NCBI GenBank assembly: GCA_963708245.1
Contig: OY970201.1
Coordinates: 7,192,001 to 7,256,000 of the forward strand
Source of the DNA: CAVYXK01 sp963708245
GTDB lineage: Bacteria; Pseudomonadota; Alphaproteobacteria; Acetobacterales; Acetobacteraceae
Direction of reading: 5' to 3'
DNA length: 64,000 nt
Shown: piece by piece, positions 27,133 through 35,945 of the stretch
Layout: each line of letters starts with the position of its first letter
How positions within the stretch are numbered: position 1 is the stretch's first letter
The notes under the pieces: generated by a model
Databases searched by the model: none
What the model was told of the DNA's origin: nothing
Seen by the model: only the letters and a program-made list of their open reading frames with translations
Translations under genes and position numbers: made by a program

Positions 27133-30100
27133 CCCCCGTGACTGCCCGTATGTCGGCCTCGATCCGTTCGAGAAGGCGTACGAACGCTTCTTCTTCGGGC
27201 GCGAGCAGGACAGTCGGGTCATCGCCGACCACGTCGTATCACGGCCGATCACCGTCCTGTATGGGGCCAGCGGGGTCGGCAAGAGTTCGGTTCTCAATGT
27301 CGGCCTACCCGCCGCCTTGCGCCGTCGCGCGCCGTGGATGATCGCCACGCTGCGCGACTGGCAGGATCCTGACGCGGTCGAACAACACGCCATCGAAGCG
27401 CTCCAGGCCGCGCTTCCGGCCGGCATAAAGAATAGTCAGGGCCACGCGCGTTTTCCGCGTCAGGTGGTCGGCGCGCTGCGCGCGACCGGGCAGCCGCTGC
27501 TTCTGATACTCGATCAGTTTGAGGAATACTTTCTTTATAGAACCGAGGGGCTGCTGAACTCGGCCGAAAAGGCGCTGAGCGAGCTGATTGCCCGGCGGGA
27601 CCTGGATTTACACGTGCTCATCTCGCTGCGCGACGACTCGTTGCATCTGTTAGATAACTTGCGTGCGATTGTTCCTGGAATTCTTGAGACGACGGTCCGA
27701 CTGGGTTATCTGAACGACGGGGCGGTTGAACAGGCCATTCGCGGCCCGATCGATCGATACAACGAAGACTATCGCAAGGATGCCACGCCGATCGCCGTTG
27801 ACGATGCCCTTGTCCACACCCTTATCCGCGACCTTCGGCAGATCGGTGGACGACCGATCGACGACGTCGGCGGCCCGCAGCGCGGGGAACCGATTGAACT
27901 CCCGTACCTTCAACTCACGCTGACGAAACTATGGTTTGCCGAAGGCGGCCGCAACGCGACGGCGTTGCGAGCCGAAACGCTGACGAAAAAGCTGGGCGGG
28001 GTGCAGCAGATCGCGCGTGAGCACGTCGACCGGATCCTGAGTGGGCTGACCACCGAGGAGCAAGCGCTTTGCGCCGACATCTTCCGCAATCTGGTCACCA
28101 GCAGCGGCAGCAAGATCGCCTACCCGGCCGACGATTTGGCCAAGCAGGTCAGTGAAGACCGCAAGCAGGCCGGCCGAGGCCATACCGATGAAATCGTGGT
28201 CGCCGACGATGTCGCGGCGGTGCTGCGGAAGCTGACCCCGACCGAGACGCGGCTGCTAAAGCGGGTCAAGGCGAATGGCGTGGATGCATTCGAGCTGTTC
28301 CACGACGTGCTGGGTCAGCCCGTCTTGCGCTGGCGCCAGGCATTCAACGCGAACGCGAGATTGCATACGGAGCAACGCCGGGTAAGACGGGCACGACGGC
28401 TCGCCTTCGTCTTCGGCCTCATCACATTTCTCGCCGTCCTCGCGACCGGCGTCGCCTACTTGCAGACTATTGGGCTACGGGAGACCCTCGGAAGGAGCAT
28501 CTGGAGTTCACTCGATTTCTCGCAACCATTTTTGACACCGTCGGACGTCGATGGGCTTTGGCGGGTCACGGAGCTGAATGGCGACGAGCGCGACGGCTTC
28601 CTCGCCCCGCTGACCGGGAGGTATTTCCATCGGGGCCCAGCAGTGCGATTCGCGGCATGGGTTGGCGCATCTCTGCGCGACATCGACCTCCAAATGCTCG
28701 ACGACGCGCAACCGGATCCGGGCCTCGTTAAACGATTTGCGCGCCGCCCCCTGGCCGTGTTGCGCGCGCTCGGGTTGCAGCCGCTCACCGAGGCGCAGGC
28801 GCAGGCCGCCATCGACCCCATCCTCGCGGCGATCAAGCAGACCACCGATCCCTACACTCTCGAGGCACTGGCGCAAGGGCTGCAGGCGCTCCCCGCCAAG
28901 CTCACCGACGCGCAGGCGCAGGCCGCCATCGACCCCATCCTCGCGGCGATCAGGCAGACCACCTCTCCCTACGATCTCCGCACATTGGCGCAGGGGCTGC
29001 AGGCGCTCACCGCAAAGCTCACCGAGGCGCAGGCGCAGGCCGCCATCGACCCCATCCTCGCGGCGATCAAGCAGACCACCTCTCCCTACGATCTCCAGAC
29101 ATTGGCGCAGGGGCTGCAGGCGCTCCCAGCCAAGCTCTCCGACGCGCAGGCGCAGGCCGCCATCGATCCCATCCTCGCGGCGATCAAGCAGACCACCTCT
29201 CCCGACGATCTCCAGACATTGGCGCAGGGGCAGCAGGCGCTCGCCGCCAAGCTCACCGAGGCGCAGGCGCAGGCCGCCATCGACCCCATCCTCGCGGCGA
29301 TCAAGCAGACCACCGATCCCGAGGCGCTCCGGACACTGGCGCAGGGGCTGCAGGCGCTCCCCGCCAAGCTCACCGAGGCGCAGGCGCAGGCCGCCATCGA
29401 CCCCATCCTCGCCGCGATGAGGCAGCCCTACGATCTCCGGACATTGGCGCAGGGGCTGCGGGCGCTCACCGCCAAGCTCACCCAGGCGCAGGCGCAGGCC
29501 ACCATCGACCCCATCCTCGCGGCGATGAAGCGGACCACCGATCCCTACACTCTCGAGGCACTGGCGCAGGGGCTGCAGGCGCTCCCCGCCAAGCTCACCG
29601 ACGCGCAGGCGCAGGCCGCCATCGACCCCATCCTCGCGGCGATCAAGCAGACCACCCAGACCATCGATCCCGAGGCTCTCCGGACACTCGCGCAGGGGCT
29701 GCAGGCGGTCGCCGCCAAGCTCACCGAGGCGCAGGCGCAGGCCGCCATCGACCCCATCCTCGCGGCGATCAACCAGCCCATCGATCCCCACACTCTCGAG
29801 GCCCTGGCGCAAGGGCTGCAGGCGCTCCCCGCCAAGCTCGCCGACGCGCAGGCGCAGGCCGCCATCAACCCCATCCTCGCGACCACCCGTTCCGGCGATC
29901 TCCGGATGCGGGCGCCGGTACTGCAGGCGCTCGCCGCCAAGCTCACCGAGGCGCAGGCGCAGGCCGCCATCGACCCCATCCTTGCGGCGATGAAGCAGAC
30001 CACCGATCCCTACACTCTCGAGGCACTGGCGCAAGGGCTGCAGGCGCTTCCTGCCAAGCTCACCGAGGCGCAGGCGCAGGCCGCCATCGACCCTATCCTC

Positions 30101-30739
30101 GCGGCGATCAAGCAGACCACCTCTCCCGATGCTCTCCAGACATTGGCGCAGGGGCTGCAAGCGCTCCCCGCCAAGCTCACCGACGCTCAGGCGCAGGCCG
30201 CCATCGACCCGATCCTCGCGGCGATCAAGCAGACCACCTCTCCCTACGATCTCCGGACATTGGCGCAAGGGCTGCAGGCGCTCCCCGCCAAGCTCACCGA
30301 CGCGCAGGCGCAGGCCGCCATCGACCCTATCCTCGCGGCGATCAACAAGGCCACCTCTCACGACGCTCTCCTGCCACTGGCGCAGGGGCTGCAGGCGCTC
30401 GCCGCCAAGCTCACCGACGCGCAAGCACCCTCGCTCCTGCTCCTGGCACGCAGGTATCTTGCCAGCACCGGGTATGAGGAGACCGCGGAAGCCTGGGCTG
30501 GTGCCATCGCGGCGCTGGCGGCGCATATGCGGGACAATACCGCGTTCCTCGGCGCGATCGTCGAAGTGCTGAAGTACCCCACCGCCGTTGGCAAGCCCAC
30601 TGGCACGTTGATGGCCGCCTTGCGTCAGCGCTTCCCCAACGTGCCGGAGTTGGCGGGTGGTCTGGACGCGGCCGTCCCGTGGTTCGAGGTTCGACTCGGC
30701 GCCGACGTCGTCGCGCGGCCACCGATCCGGCCCCAATGA
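27116..30739 (+). CDS. STAND NTPase with TM helix and 14-unit helical solenoid
   Basis: A 1207-residue protein. Residues 10-420 form a STAND-type P-loop NTPase (nSTAND1-like): FFGREQD at 27, Walker A YGASGVGKSSVL at 49-60, Walker B LLLILDQFEEYF at 128-139, sensor LISLRDDS at 169, then a winged-helix-like segment (NGVDAFELFHDVLGQPVLRW). A transmembrane helix lies at about 427-448 (LAFVFGLITFLAVLATGVAY), then a linker. Residues 557-1098 hold 14 tandem repeats of about 39 residues (consensus LTEAQAQAAIDPILAAIKQT, then TDPYTLEALAQGLQALPAK), predicted to form a HEAT/ARM-like superhelix. A non-repeat helical cap follows. STAND proteins oligomerise on ligand sensing and trigger an attached or partner effector. 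Here the partner is the overlapping SIR2 gene. The TTG start at 27116 lies inside that gene. Confidence 0.88.
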   Translation: MTGIPDPRDCPYVGLDPFEKAYERFFFGREQDSRVIADHVVSRPITVLYGASGVGKSSVLNVGLPAALRRRAPWMIATLRDWQDPDAVEQHAIEALQAALPAGIKNSQGHARFPRQVVGALRATGQPLLLILDQFEEYFLYRTEGLLNSAEKALSELIARRDLDLHVLISLRDDSLHLLDNLRAIVPGILETTVRLGYLNDGAVEQAIRGPIDRYNEDYRKDATPIAVDDALVHTLIRDLRQIGGRPIDDVGGPQRGEPIELPYLQLTLTKLWFAEGGRNATALRAETLTKKLGGVQQIAREHVDRILSGLTTEEQALCADIFRNLVTSSGSKIAYPADDLAKQVSEDRKQAGRGHTDEIVVADDVAAVLRKLTPTETRLLKRVKANGVDAFELFHDVLGQPVLRWRQAFNANARLHTEQRRVRRARRLAFVFGLITFLAVLATGVAYLQTIGLRETLGRSIWSSLDFSQPFLTPSDVDGLWRVTELNGDERDGFLAPLTGRYFHRGPAVRFAAWVGASLRDIDLQMLDDAQPDPGLVKRFARRPLAVLRALGLQPLTEAQAQAAIDPILAAIKQTTDPYTLEALAQGLQALPAKLTDAQAQAAIDPILAAIRQTTSPYDLRTLAQGLQALTAKLTEAQAQAAIDPILAAIKQTTSPYDLQTLAQGLQALPAKLSDAQAQAAIDPILAAIKQTTSPDDLQTLAQGQQALAAKLTEAQAQAAIDPILAAIKQTTDPEALRTLAQGLQALPAKLTEAQAQAAIDPILAAMRQPYDLRTLAQGLRALTAKLTQAQAQATIDPILAAMKRTTDPYTLEALAQGLQALPAKLTDAQAQAAIDPILAAIKQTTQTIDPEALRTLAQGLQAVAAKLTEAQAQAAIDPILAAINQPIDPHTLEALAQGLQALPAKLADAQAQAAINPILATTRSGDLRMRAPVLQALAAKLTEAQAQAAIDPILAAMKQTTDPYTLEALAQGLQALPAKLTEAQAQAAIDPILAAIKQTTSPDALQTLAQGLQALPAKLTDAQAQAAIDPILAAIKQTTSPYDLRTLAQGLQALPAKLTDAQAQAAIDPILAAINKATSHDALLPLAQGLQALAAKLTDAQAPSLLLLARRYLASTGYEETAEAWAGAIAALAAHMRDNTAFLGAIVEVLKYPTAVGKPTGTLMAALRQRFPNVPELAGGLDAAVPWFEVRLGADVVARPPIRPQ
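28784..30409 (+). repeat. 117-bp coding tandem repeats (14 units)
   Basis: Fourteen tandem units encode the solenoid of the STAND protein. Eleven are exactly 117 bp; units 6, 8 and 10 are 108, 126 and 105 bp, so every length change is a whole number of codons. Nucleotide identity between units is very high (for example ctcaccgaggcgcaggcgca recurs almost unchanged). Variation concentrates in the linker between the two helices. Confidence 0.95.
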
Positions 30740-30980
30740 TGCCCTTCACCGTGCGCCGCGTCGCACCGTACCTCGCTGCAAAGCTCGCCCGCTTGTAGCG
30801 GTAAATCGGGCGCCATGCGGAGTCGGCGGGTGAGGGTTCTCCCACGGTGAGGCCCACACCCGGTTCGATGCTCGGCCTCCTGATTAGGAATAATTACCTT
30901 GACAGCGAGAATCAGTAACGCTATGAGTGCCCATTATGGCCGCCAGCACCGCCCCGAACCACGCCAACCTCGCCGACCAA
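30740..30980. other. Intergenic, no gene seen
   Basis: About 240 bases between the STAND gene and the repeat/integrase remnant. No credible ORF or RNA. Confidence 0.4.
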
Positions 30981-31012
30981 CTACCCCTTGCGGGAAGGGG
31001 TTAGGGGGAGGG
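30981..31012. repeat. Palindromic intergenic repeat
   Basis: The element ctaccccttgcgggaagggg ttagggggag is of the same class as those at 10155 and 36521. It abuts the integrase remnant and may have inserted into the former gene. Confidence 0.5.
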
Positions 31013-31015
31013 ATC

Positions 31016-31252
31016 GGTGCCGTGCCGGTGCGCGACATCGACACCAAGCACGTGCTCGCGGTACTCGAGCCGATCTGGCGCATCAAACCGGAAACCGCGT
31101 CGCGTACCCGCGGGCGGATCGAGGCCGTGCTCGACTTCGCCAAGGTCCAGGGATGGCGAACGGCGGAGAACGTGGCGCGCTGGCGCGGGCATTTGCGCCT
31201 GATCCTGCCGGCGGTGGCCAAGGTTCGACCGGTGGTGCACCTGAGCGCGCGA
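31016..31252 (+). pseudogene. P4-type tyrosine integrase remnant (core-binding domain)
   Basis: A fragment of about 79 residues matches the SAM-like core-binding domain of P4-type integrases: VPVRDIDTKHVLAVLEPIW, then KPETASRTRGRIEAVLDFA, GWRTAENVARWRGHL and LILPAVAKVRPVVH. The N-terminal arm-binding domain and the whole catalytic domain (Arg-His-Arg-Tyr) are absent. An IS1380-like element begins 155 bases further on. The fragment marks a former integrative element next to the STAND operon. Confidence 0.75.
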
Positions 31253-31402
31253 TTGGGCGGCATTCCTGGCTCGGCCTGCCGCCCAGGTGGAGCGGCTTCG
31301 CCGCGCCGCTGCTGCATAATTTTCGCCCTGTCCCCTGTCCTTCCTACTGCCAGCGGCGGCCACTGCTCGCGCGGCCCGATCGGCACTGCCCGGCGCACAG
31401 CC

Positions 31403-33074
31403 TTTAACCTAAATCCGGCAGTTGAGTGATTGCGCGCCGCGGCTGAATCGGCAGATTTGGCCGGCATGAGCACAGAACAGAGATGTCTGGCGGTTCACCC
31501 CGCGGGTGAGCAACCGGAAGTTGCGCCGCATTCGGCGATTGCCGATACCTTCGCCGGGCGCGTGCACGTGGAGTGGGACGCCGCCGCACCGGTGACGCCG
31601 TTCGGCCAACTGCCATTCTTCATCGACTACCTGAAGCAGGCCGGGTTGTTCGACAATTGGGTTGCCGACTGTCCGCTGCGGTTCACTAGCCCGAATGCAC
31701 CGCGTACACGCGATCTGCTTGGCACCGTGCTGCTGTCTGTTCTGGCGGGTCACCGGCGCTATGCCCATGTGACCGCGCTGCGCTGCGATCCGGTGAACCC
31801 GCCGTTGCTCGGCATGCGCAAGGTGGTCAGCGAGGACTCGGTTCGCCGCGGGCTGGAGAAGATCGACGAAGCGCAAGGCTCGGCCTGGCTGCAAAACCAC
31901 CTGGACTATTGCACCGCTCCGCTGCTCGGCGAGCCGTGGGTGCTCGACATCGATACCACCATCAAACCTTTGTATGGGCACCAGGAAGGCGCCGAGCTGG
32001 GCTATAATCCGCACAAGCCGGGTCGGCCGTCGCACTGCTATCACAGCTACATGCTGTCGAACCTGCGGCTGGTGCTACGGGTCGAGGTATTGCCCGGCGA
32101 TCAGCACAACGTCAGACACGCGACGGGCGGCTTGTGGGAGTTGCTGGATCATCTCGGAGCGGGGCAGCGGCCGTGGCTGCTGCGCGGAGACAAGTCGTGG
32201 GGCATCGAGCCGGTGATGGCGCGGGCCGAGCGGGAGGAGCTGGCGTATCTGTTCCGTCTGCGCATGACGAAAAACGTCACGCGGGCACTGCAACGGGCGA
32301 TGCAGGCATCGGACTGGAAGGATGCCGGCCAGGGCTGGCAGGGCAAGGAGACGAGCCTGCGGCTGGAGGGCTGGAGCCGGCAGCGGAGAGTCATTCTGCT
32401 GCGCCGCCAACTGGCTGGTCCGCCGGCCGTCGATCATGGCGATCCGGCTCAGCGGCGACTTGGCTTCGTCGAGGTGGGCCCCGATCAGGAGGCGTGGGAC
32501 TACGCTGCGCTGGTCACCTCAATGGACGATGAAATCCTGACGCTGGGGCAGTTGTATCGCGATCGGGCGGATTGCGAGAACGTTTTTGACGAGCTGAAGA
32601 ACCAATGGGGTTGGGGCGGTTTCACGACACAGGACCTCACGCGGTGTCGGCTGCTGGCCGGTATCGTTGCACTGATCTACAACTGGTGGAGCCTGTTCGT
32701 CCGGCTGGCTGATCCGGAGCACCATCGGGAGGCGATCACCACCCGACCCTTGCTGCTGTCGGCGATCGCGCAGCGCACCCAACACGCCGGCCAGGTGAGG
32801 CTGACGATCAGCAGCGCGCATGGCGCGCGCGACAAGGCGAGGCAAGCTTACCTGCGCATCGCCGGCTTTCTTGACCGGCTGCGAAAAAGTGCGGAGCAGT
32901 TGGATCCGCTGCAACGCTGGTATCGCATCCTCAGTGAAGCGCTCCGCTACTTCTTGCATGGCCGGCAACTGCAGCCACCGCTTCGCCTGAGCCCGGCCTG
33001 AGCAATTACCCCAGGTTGTGGGTCGTCACTTCAGACCGGCGACGATCGGACCCAACTGCCGGATTTAGGTTTAA
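31403..33074 (+). mobile_element. IS1380-like insertion sequence with 5-bp target duplication
   Basis: The element spans 31408-33069 (1662 bp). Its ends are perfect 17-bp inverted repeats, cctaaatccggcagttg at the left and its complement caactgccggatttagg at the right. Both sides are flanked by TTTAA (31403-31407 and 33070-33074). One transposase gene fills the interior. The structure appears complete and recently inserted. Confidence 0.88.
31466..33001 (+). CDS. DDE transposase, IS1380-like
   Basis: A 511-residue transposase of the IS4/IS1380 DDE group. The first catalytic Asp lies in WVLDIDTTIKPLYGHQEGAE, followed by LGYNPHKPGRPSHCYHSYML. The second lies in PWLLRGDKSWGIEPV, and the Glu in the YREK-like helix YRDRADCENVFDELKNQWGW. 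The ATG at 31466 begins the family-like part; an in-frame upstream start at 31430 would add 12 residues. The gene has no frameshift, so the element could be active. Confidence 0.88.
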   Translation: MSTEQRCLAVHPAGEQPEVAPHSAIADTFAGRVHVEWDAAAPVTPFGQLPFFIDYLKQAGLFDNWVADCPLRFTSPNAPRTRDLLGTVLLSVLAGHRRYAHVTALRCDPVNPPLLGMRKVVSEDSVRRGLEKIDEAQGSAWLQNHLDYCTAPLLGEPWVLDIDTTIKPLYGHQEGAELGYNPHKPGRPSHCYHSYMLSNLRLVLRVEVLPGDQHNVRHATGGLWELLDHLGAGQRPWLLRGDKSWGIEPVMARAEREELAYLFRLRMTKNVTRALQRAMQASDWKDAGQGWQGKETSLRLEGWSRQRRVILLRRQLAGPPAVDHGDPAQRRLGFVEVGPDQEAWDYAALVTSMDDEILTLGQLYRDRADCENVFDELKNQWGWGGFTTQDLTRCRLLAGIVALIYNWWSLFVRLADPEHHREAITTRPLLLSAIAQRTQHAGQVRLTISSAHGARDKARQAYLRIAGFLDRLRKSAEQLDPLQRWYRILSEALRYFLHGRQLQPPLRLSPA

Positions 33075-33111
33075 AGGACGTGAAGGTATGGAACTCGAGG
33101 AATTGTAGGGA

Positions 33112-33978
33112 ATGCAGGGAGAAGTAACAGGCGGAACGTGGTTGATTTGGTTGCTGATGGCAGTGATCATCTTCCTGATCAGCTGCGGGATGTATGTTCA
33201 TATGCCGCTGGTCACGCTCAATTGCGTTCCAAGCAAGCCAGATACCCTCAGCTACACTTACGAAGACTGCGCCATCTTCCAACGCCTTTTGTTTGCCATA
33301 GAAAGTTTTCTGGAAAGGCATACCGAATTGCTGACAGCTCTTGCAACTGGCGCAATTGCCTATTTCACCCTGACCCTGAAGCAAGCTACAAGTCGACTTT
33401 GGAAGGCAACTGTCGGAGTGCAACGCGTCAGTGAGCGCGCTCTCACAGAACTGGAGAGACCCTGGGTCCACTTCGCCCCAACGCGAACTGATCTTGATAA
33501 ATTCTGGTCTCGCATCAAATCGCAAGGGGGACCGCTTTTGGCGGCGAGGGCGGTAGCCGAGGGGACTCCAGCTCGTCTGCCCGTGAGGATTGAAGTAGAT
33601 TTTGTTTTCGTTAACCATGGAAGAGCACCTGCCGTTATGACAGCCCTGTTTTGCTCTTTCGAGTCCCGATGCGGGCCGCCACCTTCCGAAGAGGCGGCCA
33701 AACAGCAGTTTCGAGGAAATCCAGTAATCCGACCCGGCGCGGACGCTCTCGCCGCGACGGTCTGGATGGAGGATAGCTTTGACGCTCAGCGGATCGCGGA
33801 TTTTCTTGCATCGAAGCAGCGGATCTGGCTTTGGGGGCGTCTGATTTATCAAAATGCTGGCGGCCCTTCCTCCGCCACGGAAGACCATGAAACCGAATTC
33901 CTGTGGGTATTCGACGGGCCAAATGACACCCTCGCGCCATCCGACGAAGGCGGCCCGCGCCGGAATCGCCGCACATAG
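33112..33978 (+). CDS. Two-TM hypothetical protein
   Basis: A 288-residue protein with two transmembrane segments (LIWLLMAVIIFLISCGMYVH near residue 10 and ELLTALATGAIAYFTLTL near 71). A short coiled segment follows (KQATSRLWKATVGVQRVSER), then a beta-rich soluble domain introduced by ELERPWVHF and containing VDFVFVNHGRAPAVMTAL. This layout matches a common family of proteins of unknown function in alphaproteobacterial accessory regions. The gene begins 38 bases after the right target duplication of the IS1380-like element. Its function is unknown. Confidence 0.7.
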   Translation: MQGEVTGGTWLIWLLMAVIIFLISCGMYVHMPLVTLNCVPSKPDTLSYTYEDCAIFQRLLFAIESFLERHTELLTALATGAIAYFTLTLKQATSRLWKATVGVQRVSERALTELERPWVHFAPTRTDLDKFWSRIKSQGGPLLAARAVAEGTPARLPVRIEVDFVFVNHGRAPAVMTALFCSFESRCGPPPSEEAAKQQFRGNPVIRPGADALAATVWMEDSFDAQRIADFLASKQRIWLWGRLIYQNAGGPSSATEDHETEFLWVFDGPNDTLAPSDEGGPRRNRRT

Positions 33979-34301
33979 CTTGCTCGGATTGCGCGCACTC
34001 CGCCCCCGCACGCCCATAACCGGCTGTTCGTTGCGAGAACGCGCGGGTCCTTCCGCTCGCGGACAGCCTGGCGCTTGGTCGGTCGCACGGCACGACGAAC
34101 CTGCGGGGCCGAGGTGATCCGTTTCTTCACCGCTGGTACCGGCGCCGCATTCGACGTACCAGCTCGGCTAGCGCGCGGCGCAACACGGGCGTCGCCTGCG
34201 CGGCATACACTCCAACCAGGGCCTGACAAGGCGGCGAGCAGCGCGGTCGGCTCGTCTGCAGGGGCGGTGCACGAGGGTGATTTCCCGTTTCGAGCGGGCA
34301 A
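33979..34301 (-). pseudogene. Remnant paralogue of the HTH/zinc-knuckle gene at 46 kb
   Basis: Reading the minus strand with two compensating shifts gives DEPTALLAALSG, LVGVYAAQATPVLRRALAEL, and a Lys/Arg/Pro-rich linker (APVPAVKKRITSAPQVRRAV). These parallel the N-terminus of the gene at 45947-46860 (EPDALLTALAGLVPFYGARA, then APVLRKALVDLV). The helix-turn-helix and zinc parts are missing. It is a decayed fragment, and its family role is unknown. Confidence 0.5.
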
Positions 34302-34516
34302 ACGGTTGCCGCCCAGGACGGCTCAGCGCAAGTAGGAAGGCGTGCGGGCGGCGTAGAGCGTGGCGAAAGCCTTTTTTCGTAACGCAAATTGCGTCACGAT
34401 ATTCAGGGGTCTCGCGATGGGCCGCATGACGCCGGGACAATGGCAAGCGCCGCTATCGCGTTGGAGATCGCCCGCAGCTACAACGTCAGACAGGCGACAA
34501 TTTCGAGGCTTAGGCC

Positions 34517-34999
34517 ATGAAGATTTTCGGCAATCTAATTCGCCAGTGGTTTCCGCGATACTACTGCGTTAGGGGATTCCGACGCACAGAAAAGGAGTGC
34601 CAACGCCGACTGAAGGCCGCCGGGAATCTACCCGCTGATGAGCGATCCTTGCTCAAGTTCGAGTTACAGGAAAACCTTCGGGAATGGGGCGAGTGGCTTG
34701 CTGAAATAGACGATAAGCGGCTAGTCGCCAAGGCGGCGAAGATGGACATCGACCTCGACGACATTCCTCTACCGCCACCAGAGGAGCATGAGCCGCCGAG
34801 TTACTATGTATTAGGCAACTACGGCAACCGGTATCTCGCCCTTGAGACGCGCAAGGCTCTCAAGGCGAAGATGCGCGAAAAGGCACCATCCTACCGCAAG
34901 GAGCGAAGGGAGTTTTTGGACTTGATCATCAAAACCGTTCCATTTGTCATAGGCCTCATAGGTGCGGCAATTGGTCTTGTGTCAGCAATCAAAAAGTAG
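34517..34999 (+). CDS. Small protein with C-terminal membrane anchor
   Basis: A 160-residue protein of unknown family. The first 130 residues are charged and helical (ERSLLKFELQENLREWGEWL, then AKAAKMDIDLDDIPLPPPEE). The end is a single hydrophobic helix (FVIGLIGAAIGLVSAIKK), suggesting a tail-anchored topology with the bulk in the cytoplasm. Codon use is more AT-rich than the housekeeping genes, consistent with transfer. It lies between the two-TM gene and the AbiGi-like gene. Confidence 0.6.
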   Translation: MKIFGNLIRQWFPRYYCVRGFRRTEKECQRRLKAAGNLPADERSLLKFELQENLREWGEWLAEIDDKRLVAKAAKMDIDLDDIPLPPPEEHEPPSYYVLGNYGNRYLALETRKALKAKMREKAPSYRKERREFLDLIIKTVPFVIGLIGAAIGLVSAIKK

Positions 35000-35072
35000 G
35001 CACAACGTGAGTCACAAGACGATTTCGAAGCTGACGGCATGAGCGCAACCGGCTCTCGCTTAGGAGACTGAT

Positions 35073-35945
35073 ATGAACCATGCGCAACGCTATGTTTCGA
35101 GCGAGTTGAGCCACTTCGTTGGAAGGGGAAAGGCCGAACCAGAGCAATACGACATCCTACTGAACAGCATTCTCAAAGTAGGTTGGCTGACGCATCCCCC
35201 GCATGATCTTAGCGTCCCCAGAGGAGTCAGTCTTGACCTGTCGAAACCTATCAGCACGGACGAAGCGATCAAATATCAGGTCGTGTGCTTCTGTGACATA
35301 CCGGAACCTGACTTATCAATTCATGTAGGGAAATACAGTAAATTCGGCATAGCGTTCAGGAAGGAGTTTCTTATAGATCGAGGAGCTTGCCCCGTCTTCT
35401 ACGTCGCTAATGAGAGTCCTGTTCCGGTCACAGAGGTTTTCGCGCCTGACGACTTTTTGCACAGGATGCAAGCCGCTCGTGCGAAGGGAGTGGTGGACAG
35501 GGCGCTCTATTTCGACACGTCGGTGAGAGCCCTTTTTGATATCCTAGCGGCCACTGAGGCGCTTTGTTGCGAAGAAGGCGAACGCTACTTCAAAAACTTT
35601 CCGGCAGCGGAGTTCAAGAAACGGCTGGCGACATTATTTGCTCTGTCGGAGGCGCAGATAAACTCAGCGGAATCCAGCTTAAAGGGAAACAAGCAGGCCG
35701 CTAAGAGCGTAAGGATGTGCGCCGACTTCCTATTAAACTACGTGTTCACATACATAAAGTGCTTCGACGCCAAGCGTGTCCATGATGACGAGGGAAACTA
35801 TTATATGGAGCGTGAGTGGAGAATTGCTGGAAACGTGCAATTTGATCTAGACGATGTTCGCCGGGTTTTCCTGCCCGAGAGTTGGTCGAAGAGGTTTCGG
35901 GCAGACCTGCCATCATACACCGGCCAGTTGAGCTTCGTCGGCTAA
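35073..35945 (+). CDS. AbiGi-like abortive infection protein
   Basis: A 290-residue soluble protein resembling the AbiGi family, described as the antitoxin half of the lactococcal AbiG phage-abortive system. Family-like stretches are YVSSELSHFVGRG near the start, ILLNSILKVGWLTHPPHD, VVCFCDIPEPDLSIHVGKYS, KFGIAFRKEFLIDRGACPVF, and a late REWRIAGNVQFDLDDVRRVF. AGGAG lies upstream of the ATG. Codon use is AT-rich relative to the core genome. No AbiGii-type toxin gene adjoins, so it is either an orphan or works with the small membrane gene upstream. The family call is from memory of motif layout. Confidence 0.55.
   Translation: MNHAQRYVSSELSHFVGRGKAEPEQYDILLNSILKVGWLTHPPHDLSVPRGVSLDLSKPISTDEAIKYQVVCFCDIPEPDLSIHVGKYSKFGIAFRKEFLIDRGACPVFYVANESPVPVTEVFAPDDFLHRMQAARAKGVVDRALYFDTSVRALFDILAATEALCCEEGERYFKNFPAAEFKKRLATLFALSEAQINSAESSLKGNKQAAKSVRMCADFLLNYVFTYIKCFDAKRVHDDEGNYYMEREWRIAGNVQFDLDDVRRVFLPESWSKRFRADLPSYTGQLSFVG

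Noticed and set aside
28784..30409. Tandem repeats as a CRISPR array or minisatellite
   Set aside because: Units are contiguous without unique spacers, keep the reading frame and encode a helix pair in a protein with a P-loop domain.
28508..30736. A 742-codon open frame on the minus strand opposite the STAND repeats
   Set aside because: It is the mirror of the 117-bp repeats, kept open by their low-stop codon pattern. Its translation is a periodic Gly/Leu/Arg repeat with no family, and the plus strand has clear domains.
33031..34017. A 328-codon minus-strand frame opposite the two-TM gene
   Set aside because: The plus-strand frame has membrane segments, a ribosome site and a known layout. 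The minus frame has shadow composition and runs across the IS end.
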